Shown in pieces: positions 25,560 to 37,008 of a stretch of DNA of 64,000 bases; position 1 is the first letter of the stretch, and each line of letters opens with the position of its first letter. The notes below the pieces were generated by a model. The model made no database searches, was not told the origin of the DNA, and was given only the letters and a program-made list of their open reading frames with translations. The DNA comes from Eonycteris spelaea (lineage: Eukaryota > Chordata > Mammalia > Chiroptera > Pteropodidae). The position numbers and the translations under genes were made by a program. The stretch is from assembly GCA_003508835.1 (NCBI GenBank), contig PUFA01000722.1, positions 24,847-88,846 of the forward strand. The letters run 5' to 3'.

Positions 25560-25755
25560 AGCAATGGATTTCCAAACTTGCCTTTACAGCTGATTAGAAT
25601 CAGCTGCAGTGGGCTTGTTAAAAATATATATTCCCAGTCCATACCCCAGACCCACTGGAATGTATTCTCTGGTAGAAGGAGCCAGGAATATGATTTTTAG
25701 CTAGCTTTCTAGGTGATTCTGATGACCAGGCAATGCATTATCTAGGGTGACACTA
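25560..25755 (+). mobile_element. MER5-type hAT-Charlie DNA transposon
   Basis: It contains the MER5 sequence order: agcaatggatttccaaactt, then gattagaatcagctg, then ggcttgttaaaa, then cagacccac, and taggtgattctgatgac. It is a non-autonomous fossil about 195 bp long. Confidence 0.82.
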
Positions 25756-25859
25756 GCAGCTGTAAGAAGCAAATTCAAAATATGTAATGATTCAACATTA
25801 ATATAAATTTATTTTTTACTCATGCAAAGTCCTAAAAATGTTATCAATTCGAGGACCTA

Positions 25860-26160
25860 GGTTCCTTCATTCTTGAAATTTTATTATCTTTAGCATGTGG
25901 TTTACAAGGTCTGTATTATCATCTGTATCAAGATGATGGAAGAGAAAAGGGCATAAAAATCTGTATGGGAGGTATTTATGGGCCAGGTCTTGAAATGGTA
26001 CGTATCTCTTCCTTTCACATTGCATGCAATAGAACTCAGACTCATGGTCTGCATTGGAGGCTGGCACATGTATTCTAGGTATGTGCTTAGAAAGAAAACA
26101 GATTTTGCTGGCAGTCTCTATCACATGAAAATTTGAGGACATTGCTGGCTTTATGGGCAT
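25860..26160 (+). mobile_element. Ancient interspersed repeat, family not assigned
   Basis: Sequence such as gggaggtatttatgggccag, acattgcatgcaatagaac and ttttgctggcagtctct resembles an old mammalian repeat. The family name is not recalled with confidence. Confidence 0.4.
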
Positions 26161-26459
26161 GTGACCTTCGTATTCATAGTTTCCAATACTTAAAAGGACA
26201 CCACACTTTGTTTAATGATCTACTGTTACTGTCTTGAAATTCTTAATAACATTTAAACAAAGGGCTCCAGATTTTTGTTTTGCACTGGATTCCACAAACT
26301 ATTTAGTTGGTCCAGTTTGAGAAAGAATGGCCCAGAGTATGAGGCAGAACCAAATAAATATGGCTTGGTGGGGAATTTTTGGCAATCGGCAGGCACTTCA
26401 CATTGGTATTGTTGATTAAAGAACCAATGTTGACCACTAGAGAGCTGTCTCTCAGGGTG

Positions 26460-27010
26460 ATATCCTGTTTTGCATTTTTTATTAGTGACTTAAATGACAT
26501 ATAAATTATACTTATTATATTTACAGATGAGAGGAAGTTGGGAAGGACAGTTAATTCTTTGGAGGACACAATGCTCATTCAAAAAGATCTCAATAGTTTG
26601 GAATGATAGGATTAAACTAACCAGATGGCAGTTATTTAGAAAAAAAAAAGTAAAGTTTTTCATTCAGGTCCAAAAATCCAACTGCAAAAGTACAGTCTTA
26701 GGATTTTATTTGGCTAAGAGAACAAGCAGGGTGACTAGGTTGCCAAAAATGCTGATTCAGTCTTAGTATGCCACACAGGAAGTTAGGCTCTAGAACAATA
26801 GAAGTATTGGTTTCACTGCACTTTAGATGAAATCTGAAATTGTGTGTTCAGTTTATGGTGCCATATTTAACAGGCCTATTGACAGACTATATCATGCTCA
26901 AAAAGGGATATCTAGGATGATAAAGGGTTTTGCAATACATGTCACCTAAAAGAATGGATAATTGTTGGAACTAGGAGCCTGGAAAGGGGAAAATTTTCAA
27001 AGGTCAAAGG
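26460..27010 (+). mobile_element. CR1/L3 LINE fragment
   Basis: A degenerate reverse-transcriptase segment: tatttacagatgagaggaag (corresponding to FADDTKL-type coding sequence), ctcattcaaaaagatctcaa, then gtgttcagtttatggtgcca. This order is typical of L3/CR1 elements in mammals. Frames are fully decayed. It is a very old fossil, predating the eutherian radiation. Confidence 0.78.
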
Positions 27011-27104
27011 GTCAAAGAGATCGAGCAATCTGTCTGTAAATATTTTAGGCATTGATATATAGAAGGTGTATTGGTTTATTCTGTGTTATTACAAAGAGCA
27101 GAAG

Positions 27105-27240
27105 TAGGACAAATAGATAAAACACACATGTATTAAGGAAATGGAATCTCAAAGAAATTAAGAAACATGACCAAGGTTACACAGTAAGTGGCAGAGCCAG
27201 GATTCAAACTCAGTTATTCTTAACCCAAACCCTTTGTTTT
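27105..27240 (-). mobile_element. MIR SINE fragment
   Basis: ccaaggttacacagtaagtg then gcagagccaggattcaaact is the minus-strand MIR 5' half and is well preserved. Confidence 0.88.
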
Positions 27241-28765
27241 CGACAGCAACACTATAGGGTTTGTGACCTAAATAATGGGTGGCAGATGTTTCTGTTTTTG
27301 TTTTTTGTTTTTTCAAAAATCGAAAGAGGCTTTTCTTATAAAATCATAGCATATAAGCAGCCATCTGTTCTAAATTAGGGTGAGAACAACCTGATGCTAA
27401 TGAACCTCACAAATATTTCCAAGGTCTGGATACACGTAAGACAGGCAGGGATGAGGAGTTTTTGCTGTCTTAGGAACTAATATTTCCTCCCCAAGAACTA
27501 GGCAGTGCCTTTTTCTTCTTTTATGCTCTCTGAGACTAAATGGATATATGCTAGTGAGCATGCTAAAGTATTGTCGGGGCTTTCATTCAGACATATAACT
27601 AACTCATCAGGCTAAAAGCAGAGCAGTAAACACTGAGTAACTCAATGGGGCAAGATCAACCTGTAGTATTTTCACTAGTCTGTAAACCTAGGTAACCACC
27701 CCAACAGAAGGTTTTCTGAAGAGCCTTTGGTCTCTCACAAATGATCTGAGTACTTCTCAACTAAAGACACTCTTTAGAGAAAGTGCAGGTTTGCTGTAGA
27801 AATATCCAATGTTACCAGATCAATTAGGTATAAGGCCAGCAGAGCTTTGAGTTTCCATTTGTAATGTAATGTTCTGCAGAGAAACATTAGGCCAGATCAG
27901 GGGATGATGGGTAGGGAGGAGAAAATTCAAACACTGAGGTGAATTAGACCACATCTGGAAGGTGCTTTATTTAATCCAGTACAGAGTAGTCTATAGTGGT
28001 GAATGATAGAGAGTGACTACCAGGTCAAAGCATTAGCCTTTCTTATGGTATTTATGACTGCTTATTCAGAGTTTTAGTTTCTCTTTCCAGGCACTGGGCC
28101 AAATGTCTTGACAAAATCATATCGAGATGAATGATTAATGACATTTAAGGAGATGCATATCCTATCAGAAAATATGTGGCCATTTTTAAAGTTCCATAGT
28201 TAGTGGGAAAGTTTATAAGATTGATTCAAAAAGGCAAAGCACTCTGTTTTGAGAAATTTCCTACTTTGAAATTTTTTTGAGATTTCATCTCATTTTTTGG
28301 AGACAAGAATCCTTGCCTTTCTAGCCTCCCAGTTGGACCTAATGAGATAATAATTGAAAGGAGAAAGTGCTTTGTAAATTTAGCTTATTTTTCTCTCCTT
28401 TCTTTGATTATTCTGCATTTAATATTCACATCTTGAAATCACCTAGCCTAAATTTTCTCCTTGGAACTGTGAACAGTCATAATTGGCTTCATTTGAAAAT
28501 CAATTTTAACATCTTTAGTTATCACTTATATTTCATTATTTAAATTAGTGCTCATTATGGTTACAAAGAAAAGGGACAGGCTTGGAAAACTCCCAGAGGG
28601 AAGCTGTCACGTGGGAAATAAATCATGATTTCTGAGGGCCAAGTTGCAACTTCAATGATGAAAATGAAGGCAAAATGATTTTATTGTCAAGTATTATACT
28701 AGTAGGATTGAGTTCATTTGGAATATTATTACTTATTCATCCTAGAGTGATTCAGGGGGAAAGAT
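27241..28765. other. Intronic sequence with no recognised element
   Basis: No gene or repeat is assigned. Only a T-rich run near 27293-27314 stands out. Confidence 0.4.
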
Positions 28766-28769
28766 CCCA

Positions 28770-28935
28770 GCTTCCAAGTTAAACGAACAGAGATTAGCCA
28801 CTTTTGCTAGCTGGGTTATCTTGGTCAAATTAACCAATCTCCCTGAACCTTAATTTCTTCAACAATAAAATAGGAATAATAGTATTACTCATTTCATAGA
28901 AATGTTGAAAGGATTAAATGAAACCAAGAGACTAT
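28770..28935 (+). mobile_element. MIR SINE, near complete
   Basis: Plus-strand MIR: agctgggttatcttggtcaa, ttaaccaatctccctgaacc, then aataaaataggaataatagt and gttgaaaggattaaatga. Confidence 0.88.
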
Positions 28936-29879
28936 ATAACGGAGTTAGGGAATTAAGATTTGAATCCTTCTTCTAGAGTGACATCAGACATAGCAGAGTG
29001 AGCAATGTCCCCAGATCTCTCACCTTAAAACAAAAGACTGAACATCTAAACTCAACAAAAACACCCAATTTGCACACAAGCATGTCTGAGCAAGGGATCT
29101 GTGAATAAGAGCTACCATAAGTCAGAACTGCAGGAGTTGGGTGGTAGATGAGGAGAAACAAAGAAGGTGCCTCTATCAGCCAGATTTCCCTGTGGGGGAG
29201 CAGGAAGGGAGAAGGTGCAGCAGGTTCCCTGAGCAGCCCTGGCTGAAAGAGCTGTGAGCTCCATGCAGCGGCAGTGCCCAGGGATCAGGGCAAAAAGGAG
29301 AGAAGTGGGGACAGCAGAGAAGTGGGGATGGCAGAGAAGCAACAGTTGATTAGCACCAGCTGCGGTTGCAAAATGCAGCACTGAGCCACCACGGCCAGTC
29401 CCCAAATCAGGTGGCACCTGCCTCCGTATCCTCCAAGACAGAACACTGCAAAATCCCAGAGGAATCTAAACAACTGTTACTGAAACTGTCAACAACACTG
29501 ACAGGGACAGACATTGAGGGTAGCAAGTGTGATTTAATATCCATTAGGGGAAAAAAGGCATTATTAATACTGTATAACACAGGGATCCAAGAGGCTTAGA
29601 CGCCACCTACTGGAAACCAAGAGAAAAATTCTTTATTAGCAACAAGCTAAAGAAAAACCTTTATATAATAAAACTTCTTTCTGGGAAAAAAAAGCAAATC
29701 ACACTGCCATTAATGCCCATGCAGAGGAATAGTCCATTAAAAGCCATGAACACCAAGGTAACAAGTCATCTCAGAAAGAAAGTGAAAAATCTCCAGAAAA
29801 AAAAAAAAAAAAGCTTACAGACATAGAAATATGTAACTTAAATGACAGAAAATTCAGGATGATACTTTTGAAAAAAGCT

Positions 29880-30480
29880 CAATGAGATCCAAAATAATTC
29901 AAATCAACAATTCCAGGAACTGAAAAAAGAAAACAACTAGAACAGCAGAATGAGTTTTTTTTAAGAAGGAGGTCAAAACCATAAAAAAGAACCAAATAGA
30001 ACCTCTGGAGATGAAGAACACATTGAAAGAGATGAAAAATGAAATAGAAAACTTGGGAAATAAAGTTGAACAAATGGAGTAAAGGATCAGTGATACTGAA
30101 GACAGGAATTGAGAAATAAATCAGTAGGAAGAAGAGAAACCGAAGAATGAAAAAAATGACAGAGAAATACAAGAACTAGCTGATACCATCAGGAAAGGAA
30201 ACATAAGAATAATGGGCATTCTCAAAGAGTAGGAAAAGAAGCAAGAATTAGAAAGCACTTACAGACAAATAGTTGACGAGAATTTCCCAAATCTAAGGAA
30301 TGAACTGGAGCTTGGAATTCAAGAAGTCAACAGAACATCCAATTATCTCAACCCAAAAAGGCCTTCTCCAGGGCGCATTACATTTATCAAAAATCAATGA
30401 CAGCAAAAGAATTCCCAAGGCAGTCTGTTAAGAACAGGATATTATAAGCTTAAGGAGTAAGACAAAGTTTTGCTATTGCA
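29880..30480 (+). pseudogene. L1 ORF1 pseudogene
   Basis: It follows the 5' UTR. An A-rich coiled-coil-encoding stretch (gagatgaaaaatgaaataga) precedes the RNA-binding and C-terminal part (catccaattatctcaac ... cccaaggcagtctg). Stops and indels break the frame. Confidence 0.75.
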
Positions 30481-30609
30481 AGACAGTAATGAATGTCCAG
30501 CATACATAGGGACAAACTGAGACAACAATAACAGAAAAGCAGAGAACTCAAAGATCCAAATTCACAAAGGGGAATGAAGATAAGGCACATGCAAAAGAAA
30601 TTTGACTAA

Positions 30610-30722
30610 TATATATATACACACACACACACTCATATATATACTATATATAATATATATAGTATATATCAGTACATATATATATATGAATAGCAATACA
30701 TATATATGCATATATATAAACT
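30610..30722. repeat. (TA)n/(CA)n low-complexity tract inside L1
   Basis: About 110 nt of AT dinucleotides with a short (AC)n core at 30620-30631, between the ORF1 and ORF2 remnants. Confidence 0.9.
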
Positions 30723-30894
30723 ATCCTCAAAATATTTCCAGTGGTAACCACATGCCAAAGAATCAGAACTGAAGTACATAACATAAAACAAGGGTCAAAG
30801 AGAAGATACGCGAAACTCAATCAAATAATAAAAAAAAAGTAGACAAAGTCAAGGAAGAAATGGAACACTGAGCTACCAGAAAGTAAAAGATAAA

Positions 30895-31384
30895 ATGGCT
30901 ATAAGAAAACCTCATATTTCAATAATCATCCTAAATATAAATGAAATGAACTCATCAATAAAACAGCACAGAGTTGCAGAATGGATCAAAAAACAAAACA
31001 TGACCATATGCTGCCTCCAGGAGACAAATCTCAGCTCCAAAGACAAATATAGACTCAAAGTGACATGGTGGAAAATGATATTTCAAGCAAATGGCATTCA
31101 GAGAAAAGCAGGAGTAACAGTATATCAGATAAAATAGACTTCAAAAAAAAGGTACAAAAAGATAGTAAGGGACACATCATAATGATAAAGGGAATCATAC
31201 ACCAAGAAGACATAACACATTAATATCTATACTGCCAATTAGGGAACCCCAAAACATATAAAGCAATTATTAGCAGAAATACAGGGAGAAATATACCAAA
31301 ACACTATCATAATAGGGGACCTAAATTCCTACAGTTGGTTATGGACAGTTCATCCAAACAGACAATCAATAAGGAAATAATGTT
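30895..31384 (+). pseudogene. L1 ORF2 N-terminal (endonuclease) pseudogene
   Basis: An 80-codon open piece begins MAIRKPHISIIILNI and carries the endonuclease motif CCLQETNLSSKDKYRLK followed by QANGIQRKAGV, typical of the APE-like domain. After a stop at about 31137, homology continues in another frame as the iggDLNS-type region until the break. Confidence 0.9.
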
Positions 31385-31737
31385 CAGAGCGTGTCCGGTC
31401 ATGAACCAATGCTCAGAGGTGTCCGGTCATGAACACAGCCCCTTTAAGAGGCATCTGTAGCTGTCAGCTGCAGCTGTTGTAGCCTCTGTCTCACTCAGCC
31501 TCTTGGGATCAGGCAGCCTCACATCTTCCCTACCTCCTACCTCCAACCATGGCAGGGAAATTCCTTATTTCTCTTCCTCATTGTAGGGCTTTTATTCATC
31601 TAGATCCCCAGGTGACTCTGCTTGCTGTTTTCTCCGTGTTTCTGTCAACTTTAATGTGGTCACAAGAAGGGATGAATGAAGCTTCTATTATCTACACCAT
31701 TCTGCCCAGGCCCCCTGCCACTTTCTTTTTTAAATAA
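31385..31737 (-). mobile_element. L1 5' UTR fragment, minus strand
   Basis: It matches the 5' UTR of the L1 at 43900-44190 (cctttaagaggcatctg ... ctcactcagcc, then ttattcatctagatcccc and ctattatctacaccattctg). Two direct copies of gtgtccggtcatgaac lie at 31391-31406 and 31419-31434. It abuts the broken plus-strand L1 head to head. Confidence 0.75.
31391..31434. repeat. 28-bp tandem unit with conserved CpG
   Basis: gtgtccggtcatgaac occurs twice, 28 bp apart, with degenerate spacer. Both keep the ccgg CpG in an otherwise CpG-poor region. Confidence 0.9.
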
Positions 31738-32845
31738 GGCAGACAATATTAGAGCTTTGGTTGGAAAATATTCATTAAGAAATTAATTTCTGTACCATTT
31801 ACTTGATGGTGGAAATAACGGCTGAAGTGACAACAAAGCTTAACTTTTAATAAATTGATGGGGTTTTTTTAAATTTAAAATATGCCCAAACTCTCATTTC
31901 TAAGATGTTGCTAAGAAGTATAGGAATCACTCATAATAATGTTGGTTGGAATCTTGAAGAAAATAACCTTATTTTCATCAACTTCTGTTGAAGGTCACCC
32001 TATTTGTTGGCTAACACCAATGTGAAAACAGGAGTTTAAGGAAGGGTCTTGGGCCTAATGTGTGCCTGCTACTTAACCCTCTTCTAAGGAGTAAAGCTTT
32101 TTATTCCACATTTAGAGACACTCTCAAAAGCAACCAGACTTAGAAGAGAAGGTACAGATGTATTAAGTTCATAATAATCTAAATCATATAAACTTCTTTG
32201 CAGTATGTTTTGATTAGAGAGAAACAACCCTGGGTGCCTAAAAGCTGGCTAGAGAAGAAACTTTATTGAAGTAAGGGGTGCAAAACGATGAGGCTTATGA
32301 TAAATGAAACACATTATATTTAAGAGTGGTCCCATTTCAGTTCATAGGTTTACAGGATTAAAAATGATGTTAAATATGTTTATTTTGTATTTTCCAAAAT
32401 GATTATCTATATTAGAGACTCTCAAACTAGTAATCCTAGAAATGAAAGATTTATAATATATGGGACTTCAGATTCACTAAGTGAACAGTAAAATATATGC
32501 ATAATTATTCAGAGTTATAAAGTCTATTAGTTAATTCAGAAAGATATTTATTTCCAAAAAACAATACTGCTTATGATATCTCCAGAGCTCAGTAATTTCT
32601 GATTTATCCTGTGTTCAGTTTATAAAATCTTGAAACTAGTCAACTATTTTGGCTAGACTTGGCTGATCTCCCTTCATAGTTACTGGAAACCTTTAAGGAT
32701 CTTAACCAAATCCTCTGTCTCTTGCTGGATCTTTTTTTTTTTTTTTTTAGTAAGAACCTCCATTTTATTTTCCCACATTGAGACTATTCCCAAATCTTCT
32801 TCCCAAAGATCTTCAATTTCCTTATAATATCAGACAGCCTAAATT
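31738..32845. other. Intronic sequence with no recognised element
   Basis: No assignment. A poly(T) run of about 18 lies at 32731-32748, possibly a worn retroposon tail, but nothing adjoining it is recognisable. Confidence 0.4.
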
Positions 32846-32856
32846 CCTTGCAGGAC

Positions 32857-33075
32857 AGTGGTTCTCAACCAGGGCCGATTTTGCTCGCCAGGGAACATTT
32901 GCCAATGTCTAGAGAAAATTTTGGTTGTTACAATTAGGGGAGAGAACTACTGGCATTTAGTAAGTAAAGGACAGGGATGCTGATGAACATCCTACAATGC
33001 ACAGGACAGTCACCTACAACAGAGAATTATCTGCCACTGAAAGTTAATAGTACTGAGGTTGATAAATCCTGCTTT
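32857..33075 (+). mobile_element. MER20-type hAT-Charlie DNA transposon, near full length
   Basis: It starts cagtggttctcaacc and proceeds through gggaacatttgccaatgtct, catcctacaatgcacaggac and gagaattatctgcc. It ends with taatagtactgaggttgata and aatcctg, the mutated terminal inverted repeat. The length of about 219 bp fits the family. MER20 copies have been reported as regulatory elements in other eutherians; no such role is shown here. Confidence 0.9.
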
Positions 33076-33501
33076 AGGGCATTCTTCTTTTCCTCAAGGT
33101 GTGCACACAGCCTTGGCTAGGCTAGAGTTCAAAACTTGTCCATTCAGCCTCTCTTTCTAGGGATTTTGAATCTCAATCAAAGTGACACACGAACAAAGAA
33201 CAAGACAGAGAAAAACACTTAAAAATGCAAAACCAGTTATAATTAATTCAATCCAATGGGATTGAATGGATCAGGATGAAATTATTGTGTAGTCCCTTTT
33301 GCCTGTATGTCTAGACCTGGCATAGTTTCTTTTCTATCTCTAAACTTAGTTCCCCAGACATCCTGTCCATCCTTGAGCTATTCTTCTGATACATTCCCTT
33401 TTTGCTTAAATTAGCAAGAGTTTCTTTCTGTTCATTATAACCTAAGAACCACACGGGAATCACCTGATTTAAAGAAAGACTACCATGGTAAAGTTGATTT
33501 G

Positions 33502-33546
33502 GAGATTGTCATTTGTTCCACAGTGTCAGACACGATCTTAGTTATT
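33502..33546. repeat. 45-bp tandem duplication, copy 1
   Basis: gagattgtcatttgttccac ... ttagttatt; identical to 33547-33591. Confidence 0.97.
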
Positions 33547-33870
33547 GAGATTGTCATTTGTTCCACAGTGTCAGACACGATCTTAGTTATTGGTTTATAT
33601 GAGGCATGACCCTTGTCTTCCTGGAACTTGTAAAATCTAGTCAGGGAGAGTAAGTTTCACCCATACAAGGTGAAACTTAATTTTTATTCAAAGCAATGTA
33701 TGCTATGAACCAAATGAGTTGTCCAAGGAAGTAGTAAATGTTTTAGGATTTCAGGAAGAGAAAAGATTAGCTTAGGCTTTTATTAGGGAAGGCTTCTTGG
33801 AGGATGTATCATTTAAACCTGGTTTTTGGATGATAGATAGGACCTGGGATGGTGAAAAGGAAGGGTGTGT
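33515..33870 (-). mobile_element. L2 LINE fragment
   Basis: Minus-strand L2 order: cagtgtcagacacgatctta (from gtgccaggcactgtgct), then acccttgtcttcctggaact (from ccctgccctcaaggagct), then agggaaggcttcttggagga. Confidence 0.65.
33547..33591. repeat. 45-bp tandem duplication, copy 2
   Basis: Exact copy of the preceding 45 bp, so the duplication is recent compared with the old L2 sequence it sits in. Confidence 0.97.
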
Positions 33871-33914
33871 CTTAGAAAGGCATTGTGGGCATGGTGAAAT
33901 CAGATAGAGCTAAT

Positions 33915-34045
33915 TTCACATTGCAGATTTACTAGTCAAAAGTTACTTGACTTTGGAACGTTATCTATAAAAGGTAATGAAAAATTCCTTAGAACAGTGC
34001 CTAGCACAGAGCAGATATTAAATAAATGATAACTATAGTAACTAT
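33915..34045 (+). mobile_element. MIR SINE fragment
   Basis: aaaagttacttgac, ttatctataaaaggtaatg, then gaacagtgcctagcacagag and attaaataaatgataac match the plus-strand MIR 3' half. Confidence 0.75.
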
Positions 34046-35403
34046 TATTATTTGTTTCCAAGCTTAGGGAGGATGTTTAAGTCAAGATGCAGAATTAGAA
34101 ATTAATGCAATGTGTTATGAGGCGAATTAGGGAAGTAGCTTGGCTATAGCATTGATAAAGTAGAAGAGAGGGTAAAGAGGAAGGAAGGTTTTTCTTTTGT
34201 TTTTTTTAAGGTTATATTGTGGCTGCCTTTGTGTTTCCAGCTGACAGATTAAATTTTATCCTGTTGTAAATGTAGGAGACATTGGTAGATTTTGAATGGC
34301 TAAATGTGATGAAATAGTGATTTTGAAATGTGATTTCAATGTTTTTGTGTTGAATGGATTTGGAAGGTTCCATTTCATTGACTTTAACATACACATTCCA
34401 TAATGGCTTCATTCACGGAAATTGATGGTTTGCTTTATGATCCTAAGCATATAGGTTCATACATTTTGCATCAAGCTGTCTTTCCACTCCCTCCCATTTG
34501 GCTCTCTGGCAAGTCTAATTAAACAGACAAATCAACAACAAAAGACAATAATGAAACTTGTAATAACAGTTTGTAATACTTAGGCAATATAGTTAAATAA
34601 ACTGATTTTATTCAATCAAACAACTAATTCTACTAATTTATTATTCTAAGTTCATGAAAATTGACTTAGTCAAACCAATTGATCTGGTTGTACGGGGAAA
34701 TACAATCTTTGTCAGCAATAGAAAAAAAAAGTTTATTTGGATATTCTCTTTCTCTTTAGGACAGTTAGTATCAAACCCATAAAACCTAGCTTTAGGAAAA
34801 GCAGGCAGTAACAGTAATAGCTTCACTAGAACATTAAGACTAGTGTCATGTTAACTCAGTAGAGCAATGATATTTAAGGATAATTAAACATAAGCAGCTA
34901 CAGAGGGAAATGCAGGGGAGGAATTGTGGAGTGAAACATAGTATGAAAGTGCATCCCTTGCTTCCATTCTTTCAATCAAAACATGAAGCTTGAGCAGCAA
35001 ATTCAATGACTAGCTCAGACCCCAATTAGTACCTCTAGAGGTCCAGGATAAATTTCTGGTAAAATTGTCAATCTCTACTCTGTTGTTCAGAGGGCCTGAT
35101 ATTGACAGCCCTTCCCTTCATTTTCCAAACAGTAATTTGGATCAGATATTAAAAGAAAAGAAAGAAATGAGCTTGCCTGCCCATGGTAGTTTGTACCTTA
35201 GCTAACCCGCAAATGCTATAGTTATGCTGGGCACTGATAAAATTGTCTCTGGGATGGTGGTCAGGATCCAAGTGGATAGCTGCAGTTGCTGCTTTATTAT
35301 CACAAACATTTTGAACTTCTTGGTAATTCCTAGGCCTAGACATAATATTGGAATTTAATGAGGCTCTACTCCTATATAGTCCACTGGGATGTGTTAGGGT
35401 AGG
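34046..35403. other. Intronic sequence with no recognised element
   Basis: No assignment. A 90-codon open frame on the minus strand (35421-35149) has no recognised homology and overlaps the start of the inverted repeat, so I treat it as chance. Confidence 0.4.
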
Positions 35404-35628
35404 TCCAAGTTGATCTTTCATTCATGGGTTTAGAAAAAAAAAATACATGTGTGGAATGTCCTATAAGGAATCATGTTTCAGACACAAAGCCATTCTCATT
35501 GGCCTAGGAACCTTAGTTTAGTGTATAGTCAAGGAGGCTAAAAACATTGATTCAATACTGAGCATTTTCACCTGTCTCCTACTTCCAACTTATATCTGTT
35601 TTCCTATCCATTCTGCTAATTGGTTCAT
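35404..35628 (+). repeat. Inverted duplication, left arm
   Basis: 225 bp that reappear in reverse complement at 36781-37008. The arms differ by only a few substitutions and a handful of small indels, including 6 nt near 36853-36858 and 1 nt at the aggagacagg/aggagcagg site. The arm is not a repeat family I recognise. About 1.15 kb separates the arms. Confidence 0.95.
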
Positions 35629-36184
35629 TTTTGTCACAGAGGGCATCAAATAAGACAATGTAAGCTTTATTTAACTTCATCTCTATATTGGCCATAATCT
35701 TAACTGTATTCCTTACCTCCCAAGGTCATCGTGTATATCACGTGAGTTTATGTATTTGAAAGCACTTTGAAAATTATGATCCACCTATACATGTAAGGAA
35801 CTTAAATTATCATTAATATTAATAAATGTCATTTCAGTAGTTGACATTTAACAGTAATAAAATCAGGATAAATATATCCATAGTGCATGGCAGGAGGTAA
35901 GAATAAGAGACAAGAATGACTCCAAATTCATATCCTGATGAAAGTAGGACAAAATATTCATTGCTGAACATGAAATACATTACTTATAATTGCTTCCCAC
36001 CTATCCATTTTAATTAATTGATTTGGAGGCAAGGCACATATGAAAATAAGACTAAGAATAACTTTTTTTCAAGCTAAGTGTCTATAATATGAATATGTAA
36101 GGCAAATTGACAATTTTACAAAGAAACCAAGATTTTTTAATACATAAAATGTAGATGGCTGAATTTAATTTAATTTTAATTTTA

Positions 36185-36745
36185 TTCATGTTTTGAATAC
36201 ACAGTTTATGTATGTTATTTAATGTACAAAAAGTATATAGTGAAAATTAAATCTTTATCTGCCTGGCCATACTATCCTTCCCCTACCCTAAACCCCACCA
36301 TTTTCTCTGCCACCTAGTTGCTCTTCTCAGAAGAAATTACTGTTACTAGTTTCATATGTATTCATTCAGAAATATTCCATACTTACACAATAAATTTACA
36401 TATGCATACACATGCACACACATATATAGTATATAAAATATATAAATATATAAGCTATGTATTTATGCATTTTATTCAAAGGATAGTATATTGCACACTC
36501 TATTTGGAACCTTGCTTTTTAATTGAACAGTATATCTTGGAGATATTATATAATAGATGTATAGATTTACCTAATTTTTCCAAGTAGTTGCATAATAATA
36601 TATCATTATTTGAAAGTACCATAATATTATTTCACCAGTCTCCACTGGTGAATATTTGGTTGTTTCCAGTATTTGCTATTAACCAACAGGATTTTCAATT
36701 CAAACATTTAAATTTTGTTTAAAGTATATCCCTTATGTTTCAAAT
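36185..36745 (-). mobile_element. Old L1 (L1M-type) 3' fragment
   Basis: Minus-strand L1M 3' UTR and ORF2 end: tttgaatacacagtttatgt, then a version of gtagttgcataatattccat, and tggtgaatatttggttgttt. A (TA)-rich patch lies at 36420-36465. Confidence 0.7.
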
Positions 36746-36780
36746 AATATTGAAATATCAGATTATTAGAGTTTAATCAG

Positions 36781-37008
36781 ATGAACCCATTAGCAGAATG
36801 GATAGGAAAACAGATATAAGTTGGAAGTAGGAGCAGGTGAAAATGCTCAGTATGTCCATTGAATCAATGTTTTTAGCCTCCTTGACTATACACTAAACTA
36901 AGGTTCCTAGGCCAATGAGGATGGCTTTGTGTCTGAAACATGATTCCTTATAGGACATTCCACACATGTATTTTTTTTCTAAACCCATGAATGAAAGATC
37001 AACTTGGA
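36781..37008 (-). repeat. Inverted duplication, right arm
   Basis: Reverse complement of 35404-35628 at roughly 97% identity by eye. The intervening segment (35629-36780) contains an old L1 fragment. Confidence 0.95.

Larger units (their letters stand above)
28975..31384 (+). mobile_element. LINE-1, 5' half only (3'-truncated)
   Basis: The element begins with the L1 5' UTR (motif caatgtccccagatctctc, shared with the copies at 9057 and 63325). It continues into ORF1 from about 29880 and an inter-ORF part with an AT microsatellite. ORF2 begins at the ATG at 30895 and stops around 31384, within the endonuclease domain. L1s normally lose their 5' end, so loss of the 3' end points to a later deletion or recombination. 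Beyond the break lies an inverted L1 5' UTR piece. Confidence 0.88.

Noticed and set aside
31549..31737. 62-codon frame starting MAGKFLISLPHC with a hydrophobic start, like a signal peptide
   Set aside because: It lies antisense within an L1 5' UTR fragment that matches 43900-44190; the hydrophobicity is incidental.
32731..32748. Poly(T) run as the tail of a processed pseudogene
   Set aside because: No recognisable coding or SINE sequence is adjacent on either strand.
35149..35421. 90-codon open frame on the minus strand as a possible small gene
   Set aside because: No recognised motif, no splice or promoter context, and it overlaps the inverted-repeat arm; a chance frame.
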